A DNA stretch of 64,000 nt from Vibrio navarrensis. GTDB lineage: Bacteria > Pseudomonadota > Gammaproteobacteria > Enterobacterales > Vibrionaceae. A program made the position numbers and the translations under genes. The DNA is taken from positions 620,001 to 684,000 of the forward strand of contig NZ_JMCG01000002.1 of the NCBI RefSeq assembly GCF_000764325.1. The letters run 5' to 3'. Positions 57,075-64,000 of this stretch are shown here, one piece after another (the stretch's first letter is position 1; the number at the start of each line of letters is the position of its first letter). Below the pieces are notes generated by a model. That model saw nothing but the letters and a program-made list of their open reading frames with translations. It had not been told where the DNA came from and searched no databases.

Positions 57075-58169
57075 TTAGTTGACCGCGACACTGGCTTGGC
57101 GCGTCGCATGGACTTTATCACCATCGCGCACAAAACCTTGACCAAGGACGATAATGTCAACTTTGTCTCCCAACCCAGAGAGCCAAACGCCATCTTGCTC
57201 CGCTTTGACCAGTTGAATAGGCACAAAACGCACCACATTGTCTTGCAAAGTCTTCACGCCTAGATTGCCATTGTTATCCAGTGCCAGCATGGCCGGCGTT
57301 ACTTTGATGGCTAAGGTTTCATCTAAGGTAAGATGTACTTCAGCGCTCACCCCCGCTGGGATTCGCTGCATGCGGTTATCCACTTCGACTTCAATCGGGA
57401 AGGTATTAGTGGCGGGAGACGAGACCTGCCCTACGTAGCGAATCTTACCGTCCAAGACCAGACCGTTGAGGAGACGGACTTTCGCCGTTTGCGAATTGGC
57501 CAGCGATTGCACATGGCGCTCACTGACATCGGCCTCTATCAGCAACTTATCCAAGTCAATCACCGTCGCAACTGGGTCGCCGATACCAACAAAGTCGCCG
57601 AGTTCGACAAAACGACTATCCACAATGCCATCAAAAGGAGCTTTCACTTCGGTGTTGCGCAGCTCGGTTTCCACCGTCACCAGATTCGCTTTCGCTTCCA
57701 CTAGGGCCGCTTCGGCCGTGGCAAAGGCCACTTCACCTTGTAGACCACGGTTGTTGAGCGATTGCGCCGCTTTGAACTCTTTCTGCCGAACGTCCAGCAT
57801 GGCTTTGGCACGCTGCAACTGGGAGTCGAGATCGCGTTTATCTATCACGGCGATCACTTGGCCTTTGCGTACCGCTTGGCCCTTTTCGACTTCTAAACGC
57901 ACAATTTTTCCAGCGATTTCAGCACCTAACTTGGCTTGCCGATTGGGCGCTGTACGGCCATAGAGATCAATACTCTTGGCGGTATTTTGTGCGTTAAAGG
58001 TTTGAAAAACGACACTCGCGAGTGGAATCGCTTGTTCTTTGCTAAGGGGCGCGGGCTCTTCGGCTTGCAGAGAACCGACACTAAGCCACGTGGTTAATGC
58101 GAGAATAATAAGTAGAGAAACTAGCCATGGACGCTGCAAAAAAAAGCGGCCTTGTTGTTTGATAGACAT
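57075..58169 (-). CDS. RND efflux periplasmic adaptor (membrane fusion protein)
   Basis: 364 residues. An N-terminal membrane anchor or signal (about 13-35) is followed by the lipoyl half-motif (AEIAGKIVRLEVEKGQAVRKG), a coiled-coil hairpin (about 105-165), the second lipoyl half (VKAPFDGIVDSRFVELGDFV) and a beta-barrel. It is first in the two-gene efflux operon. It links the RND pump to an outer-membrane channel. Confidence 0.9.
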   Translation of the reverse strand: MSIKQQGRFFLQRPWLVSLLIILALTTWLSVGSLQAEEPAPLSKEQAIPLASVVFQTFNAQNTAKSIDLYGRTAPNRQAKLGAEIAGKIVRLEVEKGQAVRKGQVIAVIDKRDLDSQLQRAKAMLDVRQKEFKAAQSLNNRGLQGEVAFATAEAALVEAKANLVTVETELRNTEVKAPFDGIVDSRFVELGDFVGIGDPVATVIDLDKLLIEADVSERHVQSLANSQTAKVRLLNGLVLDGKIRYVGQVSSPATNTFPIEVEVDNRMQRIPAGVSAEVHLTLDETLAIKVTPAMLALDNNGNLGVKTLQDNVVRFVPIQLVKAEQDGVWLSGLGDKVDIIVLGQGFVRDGDKVHATRQASVAVN

Positions 58170-58233
58170 AAAAAGTCCTTTTTATTTGCTCCCCGGATTC
58201 TGGAGCATGTTTTACGCAATATCCTAGCGGCGT

Positions 58234-58268
58234 AAAACAAAGGTAGTTGCGCAATACAACTACCTTTG
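58234..58268 (-). terminator. Intrinsic terminator of erpA
   Basis: On the minus strand the 12-bp stem CAAAGGTAGTTG / CAACTACCTTTG is followed by TTTTACG, 19 nt after the erpA stop. It separates erpA from the efflux operon on the same strand. Confidence 0.8.
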
Positions 58269-58286
58269 AAGAAAAGTTTAACCGGA

Positions 58287-58628
58287 TTACACGCTAAACG
58301 AGGCGCCGCAACCACAGGTGGTTTTGGCATTGGGGTTATCAATGAAGAAACGCGATCCTTCTAACCCTTCCGTGTAATCGACCACACCGCCGATCAAATA
58401 CTGCAAACTCATAGGGTCAACCACCAGAGTGACACCACTATTTTCAATGGTCATGTCACCGTCGTTGACGTTTTCATCGAAAGTAAAACCATACTGGAAA
58501 CCGCTACAGCCACCGCCAGTAATATAGACACGCAATTTCAGCGCAGGATTTTCTTCCTCAGCAATCAACATTCTTACCCGTGCCGCTGCTGCATCCGAAA
58601 AGGATATTGGTACATTCATATCGCTCAC
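58287..58628 (-). CDS. erpA: Iron-sulfur cluster insertion protein ErpA
   Basis: 113 residues, A-type Fe-S carrier. The three cluster cysteines are present in GGGCSGFQ and the C-terminal CGCGASF. It delivers [4Fe-4S] clusters to targets including isoprenoid-synthesis enzymes. The best start is a GTG at 58628 with GAGAGAGG 5 nt upstream, giving [10 protein letters not shown] and the family length. An in-frame ATG five codons earlier overlaps that ribosome site. Confidence 0.93.
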   Translation of the reverse strand: MSDMNVPISFSDAAAARVRMLIAEEENPALKLRVYITGGGCSGFQYGFTFDENVNDGDMTIENSGVTLVVDPMSLQYLIGGVVDYTEGLEGSRFFIDNPNAKTTCGCGASFSV

Positions 58629-58909
58629 GACGACCTCTCTCACTCGTGTAATGCCGTCGGTATGATTATTCCAAATAATTCACGCGACGGACGTATCTTT
58701 TTTGATATGAGAGCGATTATCCAATACCTGACCAAGACGTTCAAGTATTCACCACCTTATAGTTCACTCTTAAGCACTACATTCTAGCTTGAATATTTTC
58801 CGCAAACTCGTGAAAGGAGTCATAAAGCTCAGCAAAATATTTCTAACTGCCTCTCAGAGAGGTACAATGCCCGCCACTTGGCCCCGAGCAATCAGAAGAG
58901 GATAAACCC

Positions 58910-60205
58910 ATGACCAAATCATCCGAGCTGTATCAGAAAGCCCAACAGACCATCCCCGGCGGCGTGAATTCCCCGGTGCGCGCTTTTAATGGCGTTGGCG
59001 GTTCACCAATTTTTGTTGAAAGAGCCGATGGTGCGCTGATCTTTGATGCGGACGGTAAAGCTTATATCGACTACGTGGGTTCATGGGGGCCTATGATTCT
59101 CGGCCACAACCACGCGGTGATTCGTGAAGCAGTGATTGATGCAGCGCAGCGCGGTTTGAGCTTTGGTGCGCCGACCGAGATGGAAATCAAAATGGCCGAA
59201 CTGGTTTCACAGCTCGTGCCATCGATGGAACAGTTGCGTATGGTGAGCTCAGGTACTGAAGCGACCATGAGCGCGATTCGTTTGGCACGTGGATTTACTG
59301 GCCGCGACAAGATTATCAAATTTGAAGGCTGCTACCACGGCCACGCAGACAGCTTGCTGGTCAAAGCCGGCTCGGGCGCATTAACCCTTGGTCAACCAAG
59401 CTCGCCTGGGGTCCCGGCTGATTTTGCCAAACATACGCTGACCGCTCGCTTCAACGATTTGCATTCAGTGCGTGAACTGTTTGCGGCCAACCCGGGCGAA
59501 ATCGCCTGTATCATCGTCGAACCTGTCGCTGGGAACATGAACTGCATTCCACCGGTGGAAGGTTTCCACCAAGGGCTGCGTGAAATCTGCGACCAAGAGG
59601 GCGCGCTGTTAATTTTTGATGAAGTGATGACCGGGTTCCGTGTGGCATTGGGCGGCGCGCAAGCGTATTACGACATCAAACCAGATCTCACTACGCTGGG
59701 TAAAATCATTGGTGGTGGTATGCCGGTTGGTGCGTTTGGTGGACGTAAAGATGTGATGCAATTTATCGCACCAACAGGTCCGGTTTACCAAGCTGGCACG
59801 CTATCTGGCAACCCGGTTGCGATGGCTGCGGGTTACGCTTGCCTGAATCTACTAAAAGAAGAAGGCAACGAAAAACGTTTAGCGGCGAAAACCAAACAAT
59901 TGGCTGACGGTTTCAAATCGTTAGCCGACAAACACGGCATCCCGCTAGTGGTCAACCAAGTCGGCGGCATGTTCGGTTTCTTCTTTACCGAACAAGAGCA
60001 GATCACGTGCTATGAAGATGTGGCCAAATGCGATGTTGAAAGATTCAAACGCTTCTTCCATCTGATGATTGAGCACGGTGTCTATTTGGCGCCTTCTGCT
60101 TTTGAAGCGAGCTTTACTTCTTTAGCGCACGGTTCAAAAGAGATCGATGCGACGCTCGAAGCGGCGGATCGCTGTTTTGCCATCTTGGCGCAAGAACAGC
60201 AATAA
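58910..60205 (+). CDS. hemL: Glutamate-1-semialdehyde 2,1-aminomutase
   Basis: 431 residues, PLP-dependent class III aminotransferase fold. The PLP lysine is in [13 protein letters not shown] (near 265), with [10 protein letters not shown] before it and [11 protein letters not shown] upstream. It makes 5-aminolevulinate for haem and sirohaem by the C5 route. AGAGGATAAACCC precedes the start. It is divergent from erpA with 281 nt between. Confidence 0.96.
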   Translation: MTKSSELYQKAQQTIPGGVNSPVRAFNGVGGSPIFVERADGALIFDADGKAYIDYVGSWGPMILGHNHAVIREAVIDAAQRGLSFGAPTEMEIKMAELVSQLVPSMEQLRMVSSGTEATMSAIRLARGFTGRDKIIKFEGCYHGHADSLLVKAGSGALTLGQPSSPGVPADFAKHTLTARFNDLHSVRELFAANPGEIACIIVEPVAGNMNCIPPVEGFHQGLREICDQEGALLIFDEVMTGFRVALGGAQAYYDIKPDLTTLGKIIGGGMPVGAFGGRKDVMQFIAPTGPVYQAGTLSGNPVAMAAGYACLNLLKEEGNEKRLAAKTKQLADGFKSLADKHGIPLVVNQVGGMFGFFFTEQEQITCYEDVAKCDVERFKRFFHLMIEHGVYLAPSAFEASFTSLAHGSKEIDATLEAADRCFAILAQEQQ

Positions 60206-60226
60206 TATCTTTCGTCAAGCGAGTTC

Positions 60227-60256
60227 AATGGGCCAGCGCAACCTGGCCCATTTTTA
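60227..60256 (+). terminator. Intrinsic terminator of hemL
   Basis: AATGGGCCAG-CGCAAC-CTGGCCCATT is followed by TTTTA, 22 nt after hemL. Its end touches the stop of the small minus-strand gene at 60254. Confidence 0.88.
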
Positions 60257-60373
60257 TTGCCAGTTGAAAAGCACCAGTAGTGCCAGCACCACTACGACGA
60301 GGGAAAACCAAGGAATGGATCTTTTCCGTTGCTGTTTTTCACAGCCTTTATCTTTATTGCAACAGCCCATCAT
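60254..60373 (-). CDS. Small cysteine-rich single-pass membrane protein (39 aa)
   Basis: A gene too short for normal cut-offs. The N terminus MMGCCNKDKGCEKQQ has three Cys and is followed by a basic RKRSIPW stretch and a hydrophobic helix rich in Val and Leu, ending FNWQ. The ribosome site GGAGAG lies 4 nt before the first ATG. The basic residues before the helix predict the Cys-rich end in the cytosol. It lies between hemL and the permease gene on the opposite strand. The family is unknown to me. Confidence 0.7.
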   Translation of the reverse strand: MMGCCNKDKGCEKQQRKRSIPWFSLVVVVLALLVLFNWQ

Positions 60374-60438
60374 CCACTCTCCGCATTGATAACGTCATGA
60401 TTTGGCGTCATTATAACCACAATATCAATCTATCGTGG

Positions 60439-61533
60439 ATGGCAGCTGTGTCAGAAAAAGTCAAAATTACTTCCAGTCATCGGGTTTTGATCGTCGCGCT
60501 ACTGGCCGCTGGCATTGCCTGTTATTTGCTGGTCGAGCCCTACATCAACTCGATCATTATGGCGTTTATCATTTCTCTGCTGATGTTTCCTGTTCACCAA
60601 TGGTTCGAGCATAAGATGCCACAGAAGAAAAATCTGGCCTCATTGCTCTCTTGCATTGTGCTGACCTTCATTATCGTGGTGCCGCTGCTGTTTGTATTCG
60701 CTGCCATCGTACAGCAAGGATCTCTGTTTTCTCAGAACACTTACAAATGGGTTACGCACGGCGGCATTCAAACCGTGTTCGCTCATCCTTGGGTGACTAA
60801 AGGGCTGGAGCTGCTCAATGAATATTTGCCTTTTGACAATATTGACGCCAAATCGATTGCCGAAAAAGTGGGGCAACTGGCCAGTGCACTCGGCTCCAAT
60901 TTAGTCGCTATTAGCGCCAAAATTTTGGGGGACGCCACCAACTTTTTGCTGGATTTCTTCCTCATGCTGTTTGTGCTGTTCTTCTTGTTACGCGACCACG
61001 ATAAGATCATCGCCGCCATCCGCCACATTTTACCTCTGTCGCGCAGTCAGGAAGACAAACTGCTGGACGAAATTGAGAAAGTCTCGAAGTCAGCCGTGAT
61101 GGGCTCTTTTCTCACCGCGATAGCACAAGGGGTTGCTGGCGGTATCGGCATGTGGCTCGCGGGCTTCCCTACCCTTTTCTGGGGCACCATGATGGGCTTT
61201 GCCTCTTTCATTCCGGTGGTAGGTACGGCGCTGATTTGGATTCCGGCGACACTCTATCTGCTGCTGACCGGAGAAACGGGCTGGGCCATCTTCTTGGCGA
61301 TTTGGAGCATTGCGGTAGTCGGTTCGATTGATAATCTGCTGCGGCCGTTTTTGATGCAAGGCAGCGCGGAAATGAACACCCTGATGATTTTCTTTTCTCT
61401 CTTGGGCGGTATTCAACTGTTTGGCCTCATCGGCCTTATTTATGGACCGCTCATTTTTGCCATCACTATGGTGCTGTTCAATATTTACGAGGAAGAGTTT
61501 AAGAGCTTTCTCGACCAACAAGACAACAGCTAA
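60439..61533 (+). CDS. AI-2E/PerM-family membrane transporter
   Basis: 364 residues with about eight membrane helices: two near the N terminus, one near residues 62-82, and a C-terminal cluster with FLTAIAQGVAGGIGMWLAGFP and the LLGGIQLFGLIGLIYGPL signature of the family. It resembles E. coli YdiK/PerM. Members export diverse small molecules; calling it an AI-2 exporter is not justified. The start is uncertain: an ATG at 60439, a GTG at 60448 with GGATGG upstream, or an ATG at 60397. Confidence 0.8.
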   Translation: MAAVSEKVKITSSHRVLIVALLAAGIACYLLVEPYINSIIMAFIISLLMFPVHQWFEHKMPQKKNLASLLSCIVLTFIIVVPLLFVFAAIVQQGSLFSQNTYKWVTHGGIQTVFAHPWVTKGLELLNEYLPFDNIDAKSIAEKVGQLASALGSNLVAISAKILGDATNFLLDFFLMLFVLFFLLRDHDKIIAAIRHILPLSRSQEDKLLDEIEKVSKSAVMGSFLTAIAQGVAGGIGMWLAGFPTLFWGTMMGFASFIPVVGTALIWIPATLYLLLTGETGWAIFLAIWSIAVVGSIDNLLRPFLMQGSAEMNTLMIFFSLLGGIQLFGLIGLIYGPLIFAITMVLFNIYEEEFKSFLDQQDNS

Positions 61534-61555
61534 CCTCAGACACACTTCAAGTCAT

Positions 61556-61587
61556 GGGCAGAGTGTGCGAAAATCTGCCCAATTTTT
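61556..61587 (+). terminator. Intrinsic terminator after the permease gene
   Basis: GGGCAGA and TCTGCCC enclose an 11-nt loop and are followed by AATTTTT. It ends 18 nt before the rsmC start, so rsmC needs its own promoter or read-through. Confidence 0.75.
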
Positions 61588-61604
61588 ATCGATAGCGTAC
61601 CCAC

Positions 61605-62627
61605 ATGTCTGCATACACCGCCCCAAGCCAAATCGCCCAGCGTCAACTCGATTATTTCAAAGGTAAACACGTTCTGGTCGCCGGAGAGATCGAAGACACT
61701 TTCCCCATCGAACTGAGGCAGCATTGCCAATCCGTGACTGTGTTTACCTCCAATTACGCTTACTTTCGTCAAATTCAGCAATCCGAACAGGTGAAGAGTT
61801 ACTTTGGCGCCGAGTTTGACCAAGCGACGCAAGCGGACCTGTTGCTGCTCTACTGGCCAAAGGCCAAAGCAGAAGCGAACTACCTACTGTCAATGCTGAT
61901 GGCCAAGTTAGGCCAAGGTTGCGAGATAGTCGTGGTGGGTGAAAACCGCTCCGGGATAAAAAGTATAGAGAAAATGTTTAGCGACTACGGGCCAATCAAC
62001 AAGTACGACTCCGCTCGTCGCTGTTCATTTTATTGGGGACAATGCGAACAGACTCCTGCTCCCTTTACTCAACAAGATTGGTTTGCCAGCTATCAACTGA
62101 CGCTCAACGGCCACACAATCACGGTAAAAAGCCTACCAGGCGTATTTAGCCACGGCGAGTTTGATCTAGGCAGTAAACTGCTACTCGAAACCTTGCCGTC
62201 ATTAAGCGGTAAAGTGCTGGATTTTGGCTGTGGCGCGGGAGTCCTTGGTGCATTCATGGCAAAAGCCAACCCTGAGATTAGCCTCGAAATGTGCGATATC
62301 AATGCTTATGCCTTGGCATCAAGCCAAGCCACCTTGCAAGCCAATGGCTTGGAAGGTCGTGTGTTTGCTTCCGATATCTACTCTGATACCGCCAGTGATT
62401 ACCGTTTCATCATCTCTAACCCACCATTTCACAGCGGTCTCGAAACAAATTATAACGCAGCCGAAACTTTGTTGGGTAAGGCACCACAATACCTTAATGC
62501 CAATGGTGAACTGCTCATCGTTGCCAACAGCTTCCTGCGCTACCCTCCGATTATAGAGCAATCATTCGGTAATTGTGCGACGCTAAATAAGACCAGCAAG
62601 TTCGCTATTTATCACGCACACAAATAA
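61605..62627 (+). CDS. rsmC: 16S rRNA m2G1207 methyltransferase
   Basis: 340 residues. It has a duplicated MTS-like fold: an N-terminal half without SAM motifs and a C-terminal catalytic half with [14 protein letters not shown] (near 204) and the NPPFHSG active-site motif. It methylates G1207 of 16S rRNA in the assembled 30S. No clear Shine-Dalgarno precedes the ATG. Confidence 0.94.
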   Translation: MSAYTAPSQIAQRQLDYFKGKHVLVAGEIEDTFPIELRQHCQSVTVFTSNYAYFRQIQQSEQVKSYFGAEFDQATQADLLLLYWPKAKAEANYLLSMLMAKLGQGCEIVVVGENRSGIKSIEKMFSDYGPINKYDSARRCSFYWGQCEQTPAPFTQQDWFASYQLTLNGHTITVKSLPGVFSHGEFDLGSKLLLETLPSLSGKVLDFGCGAGVLGAFMAKANPEISLEMCDINAYALASSQATLQANGLEGRVFASDIYSDTASDYRFIISNPPFHSGLETNYNAAETLLGKAPQYLNANGELLIVANSFLRYPPIIEQSFGNCATLNKTSKFAIYHAHK

Positions 62628-62879
62628 GCAAATTGGTCACAATATCTGCAACCCCAGCATGAGGTTGTGACCGATTCATCTCGTCAGGGCGATTTTTTGC
62701 GTTTCCATCCACGCTTTGTAGACAACTTACTTGTCAAAGTAAAAAAACTCGTTAATTTCGTTAAATTCAAAATGGGCTATTTTGTTGTATCAAGTACAGT
62801 CAATTAACCATTTATCCGTTTCGCACTCATGACTCTCCAAGCTTGAGTCATCGTCTTTCAAGAGCCTTAACGAAATTGT

Positions 62880-64000
62880 ATGTTTAAGTTTTACCGGAAA
62901 CAGAAATTCAAACGTCTGCAAAGTACCCTGATGACGGCCTTTTTGGTGTTGAGTCTGACACCATTAACCATCATTGCGATTTTCTTTTTGCAATCTCATA
63001 GCAAAGATCTGCAAGAGCAAAGCACTTCCCACCTCCTCTCGGTGCGCGATACCAAGCAACAACAGGTGATGGATTATTTTCAGGCACAAGAAACCGAAGT
63101 GATGGGTTTTGTCCGTTCAGAGTTAGCTTATGCCAGTGGTGGGCGTTTTTATGGCCTAGTCAACGCCTTTAAAAGCCTAGGTCTGGATATCGAGCAAGCG
63201 CGCGAAAACGCCCAGCAACGCTATATTCCGGGCTCGGGCGATCAGATCAAAACGTCAATCTTGCCTGAATCCAGCAGCTATGTCGGTAGTGAACGTTACC
63301 GACTGCTGCACAAGCGCTATCACTGGGCCTACTTAGAACTACTCAAACGCTCCGATTTTGACGACATCCTGCTCATCGATTTGGACGGCAACGTCACCTA
63401 CTCCATCTATAAATACGATAATTTTGGTACCAACCTGAAAACGGGGCCCTACAAAGACACTTTACTTGGAAGGAGCTTTCGCCAGCTTGCCAAAGACGTT
63501 ACGGAAAAGCGCAAAGACAACGAAGATTACACCCCTGTGCTGATTTCCGATTTTGCCGAGGAAGATGGCAAACAGGTCGCTTGGTTAGGCGCACCCATCA
63601 TTCAACAAGGCTACTTGCACAGTTATGCAATGTTCCGTTTACCGAACAATGGCTTAACTAAACTGGTTGCCGATGTAAACAAAGATGCAGTGATCCATAC
63701 CTTGCTCGTCGGTAGTGACCACTTACCTCGCACCATGAGTACCAAGCAGGACGACATTAGTCAAAGTGCAGAAGTGATCAACAAAGCATTGGCAGGCCTG
63801 ACCTCGGTTGGAACCTACATAAACGGTTTAGGCGAAGCGACCATTGCCGCATTTACACCGATTACCCTCAAAGGACAAACTTGGGCGCTCGTAGTTCAAT
63901 TGCCTGAAAGCGAAGCCTTTGCTCGCATCCAACAATTGGAGAAACTGTTTGTCATCGCCATGCTGATTGCCATCATTCTGGTGTTTATCTGCTCACATTA
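62880..64000 (+). CDS. Membrane sensor protein with periplasmic Cache-like domain (partial)
   Basis: An open frame from the ATG at 62880 runs off the right edge (373 residues seen). The N terminus MFKFYRKQKFKRLQSTLMTAFLVLSLTPLTI has one membrane helix (about 15-38). A periplasmic domain of about 310 residues follows, with DDILLIDLDGNVTYS and WALVVQLPESEAF, as in double Cache sensor domains. A second helix (about 353-372) begins at the edge. The output part lies outside the window; a histidine kinase or chemoreceptor is likely. A 252-nt region separates it from rsmC. Confidence 0.75.
   Translation, partial: MFKFYRKQKFKRLQSTLMTAFLVLSLTPLTIIAIFFLQSHSKDLQEQSTSHLLSVRDTKQQQVMDYFQAQETEVMGFVRSELAYASGGRFYGLVNAFKSLGLDIEQARENAQQRYIPGSGDQIKTSILPESSSYVGSERYRLLHKRYHWAYLELLKRSDFDDILLIDLDGNVTYSIYKYDNFGTNLKTGPYKDTLLGRSFRQLAKDVTEKRKDNEDYTPVLISDFAEEDGKQVAWLGAPIIQQGYLHSYAMFRLPNNGLTKLVADVNKDAVIHTLLVGSDHLPRTMSTKQDDISQSAEVINKALAGLTSVGTYINGLGEATIAAFTPITLKGQTWALVVQLPESEAFARIQQLEKLFVIAMLIAIILVFICSH

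Noticed and set aside
60439..61533. Annotation as an autoinducer-2 exporter
   Set aside because: The family name comes from one E. coli member; many homologues carry other substrates, so no such function is claimed.
62635..62685. GGTCACAA / TTGTGACC inverted repeat after rsmC
   Set aside because: The loop is over 20 nt and no T run follows directly, so it is not called a terminator.

Overview
The window is chromosomal DNA of a gammaproteobacterium of the genus Vibrio, probably close to V. vulnificus. The signs are an OmpU-type porin, a NupC almost identical in architecture to the V. cholerae concentrative nucleoside transporter, a PlzC-like double PilZ protein, a RocS-like GGDEF/EAL protein, and gene orders typical of Vibrionaceae. 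Coding density is high and the content is almost entirely core genome. I see no prophage, integron, insertion sequence, CRISPR array or rRNA operon. The species guess rests on remembered protein sequences, not on a search.

Layout. 1-11.4 kb: the C-terminal tail of a membrane protein, a fatty-acyl-CoA-ligase-like enzyme, a DUF1127 protein divergent from a LysR regulator, a second elongation factor G (fusA2), radA, a c-di-GMP receptor (plzC-like), serB and ytjB. 11.4-17.8 kb: nucleoside salvage, with deoC-deoA-deoB-deoD on the minus strand and nupC behind a promoter carrying two CRP-type sites 52 bp apart, the spacing used by CytR-repressed promoters. 17.8-24.8 kb: yjjV with a tiny overlapping upstream gene, prfC, a membrane GGDEF/EAL protein, rimI, holD, yhbS and ubiT. 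25-31 kb: a PAS-GGDEF-EAL protein (rocS-like) lying between ubiT and the ubiU-ubiV pair for oxygen-independent ubiquinone synthesis, then a MATE transporter with its MarR regulator.

31-47 kb is one long minus-strand gene-expression block. Its transcriptional order is rlmE, ftsH, folP, glmM, secG, tRNA-Leu(GAG), tRNA-fMet, rimP, nusA, infB, rbfA, truB, rpsO, pnp, nlpI. This is the same order as around E. coli secG-leuU-metY-rimP-nusA. It is punctuated by intrinsic terminators and leader hairpins that look like attenuation or autoregulation points: before rimP, before folP, in the pnp leader and in the greA leader. 47-64 kb: yhbY, greA, ompU, dacB, tyrS, an M23 endopeptidase, an RND efflux pair, erpA, hemL, a 39-residue cysteine-rich membrane protein, an AI-2E-family permease, rsmC and the start of a sensor protein cut by the window edge.

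The most useful unexplained or under-annotated items are the cis-acting leaders, two very small genes missed by length cut-offs, and the placement of c-di-GMP enzymes inside a quinone-biosynthesis cluster. I found no convincing wholly new multi-gene system.
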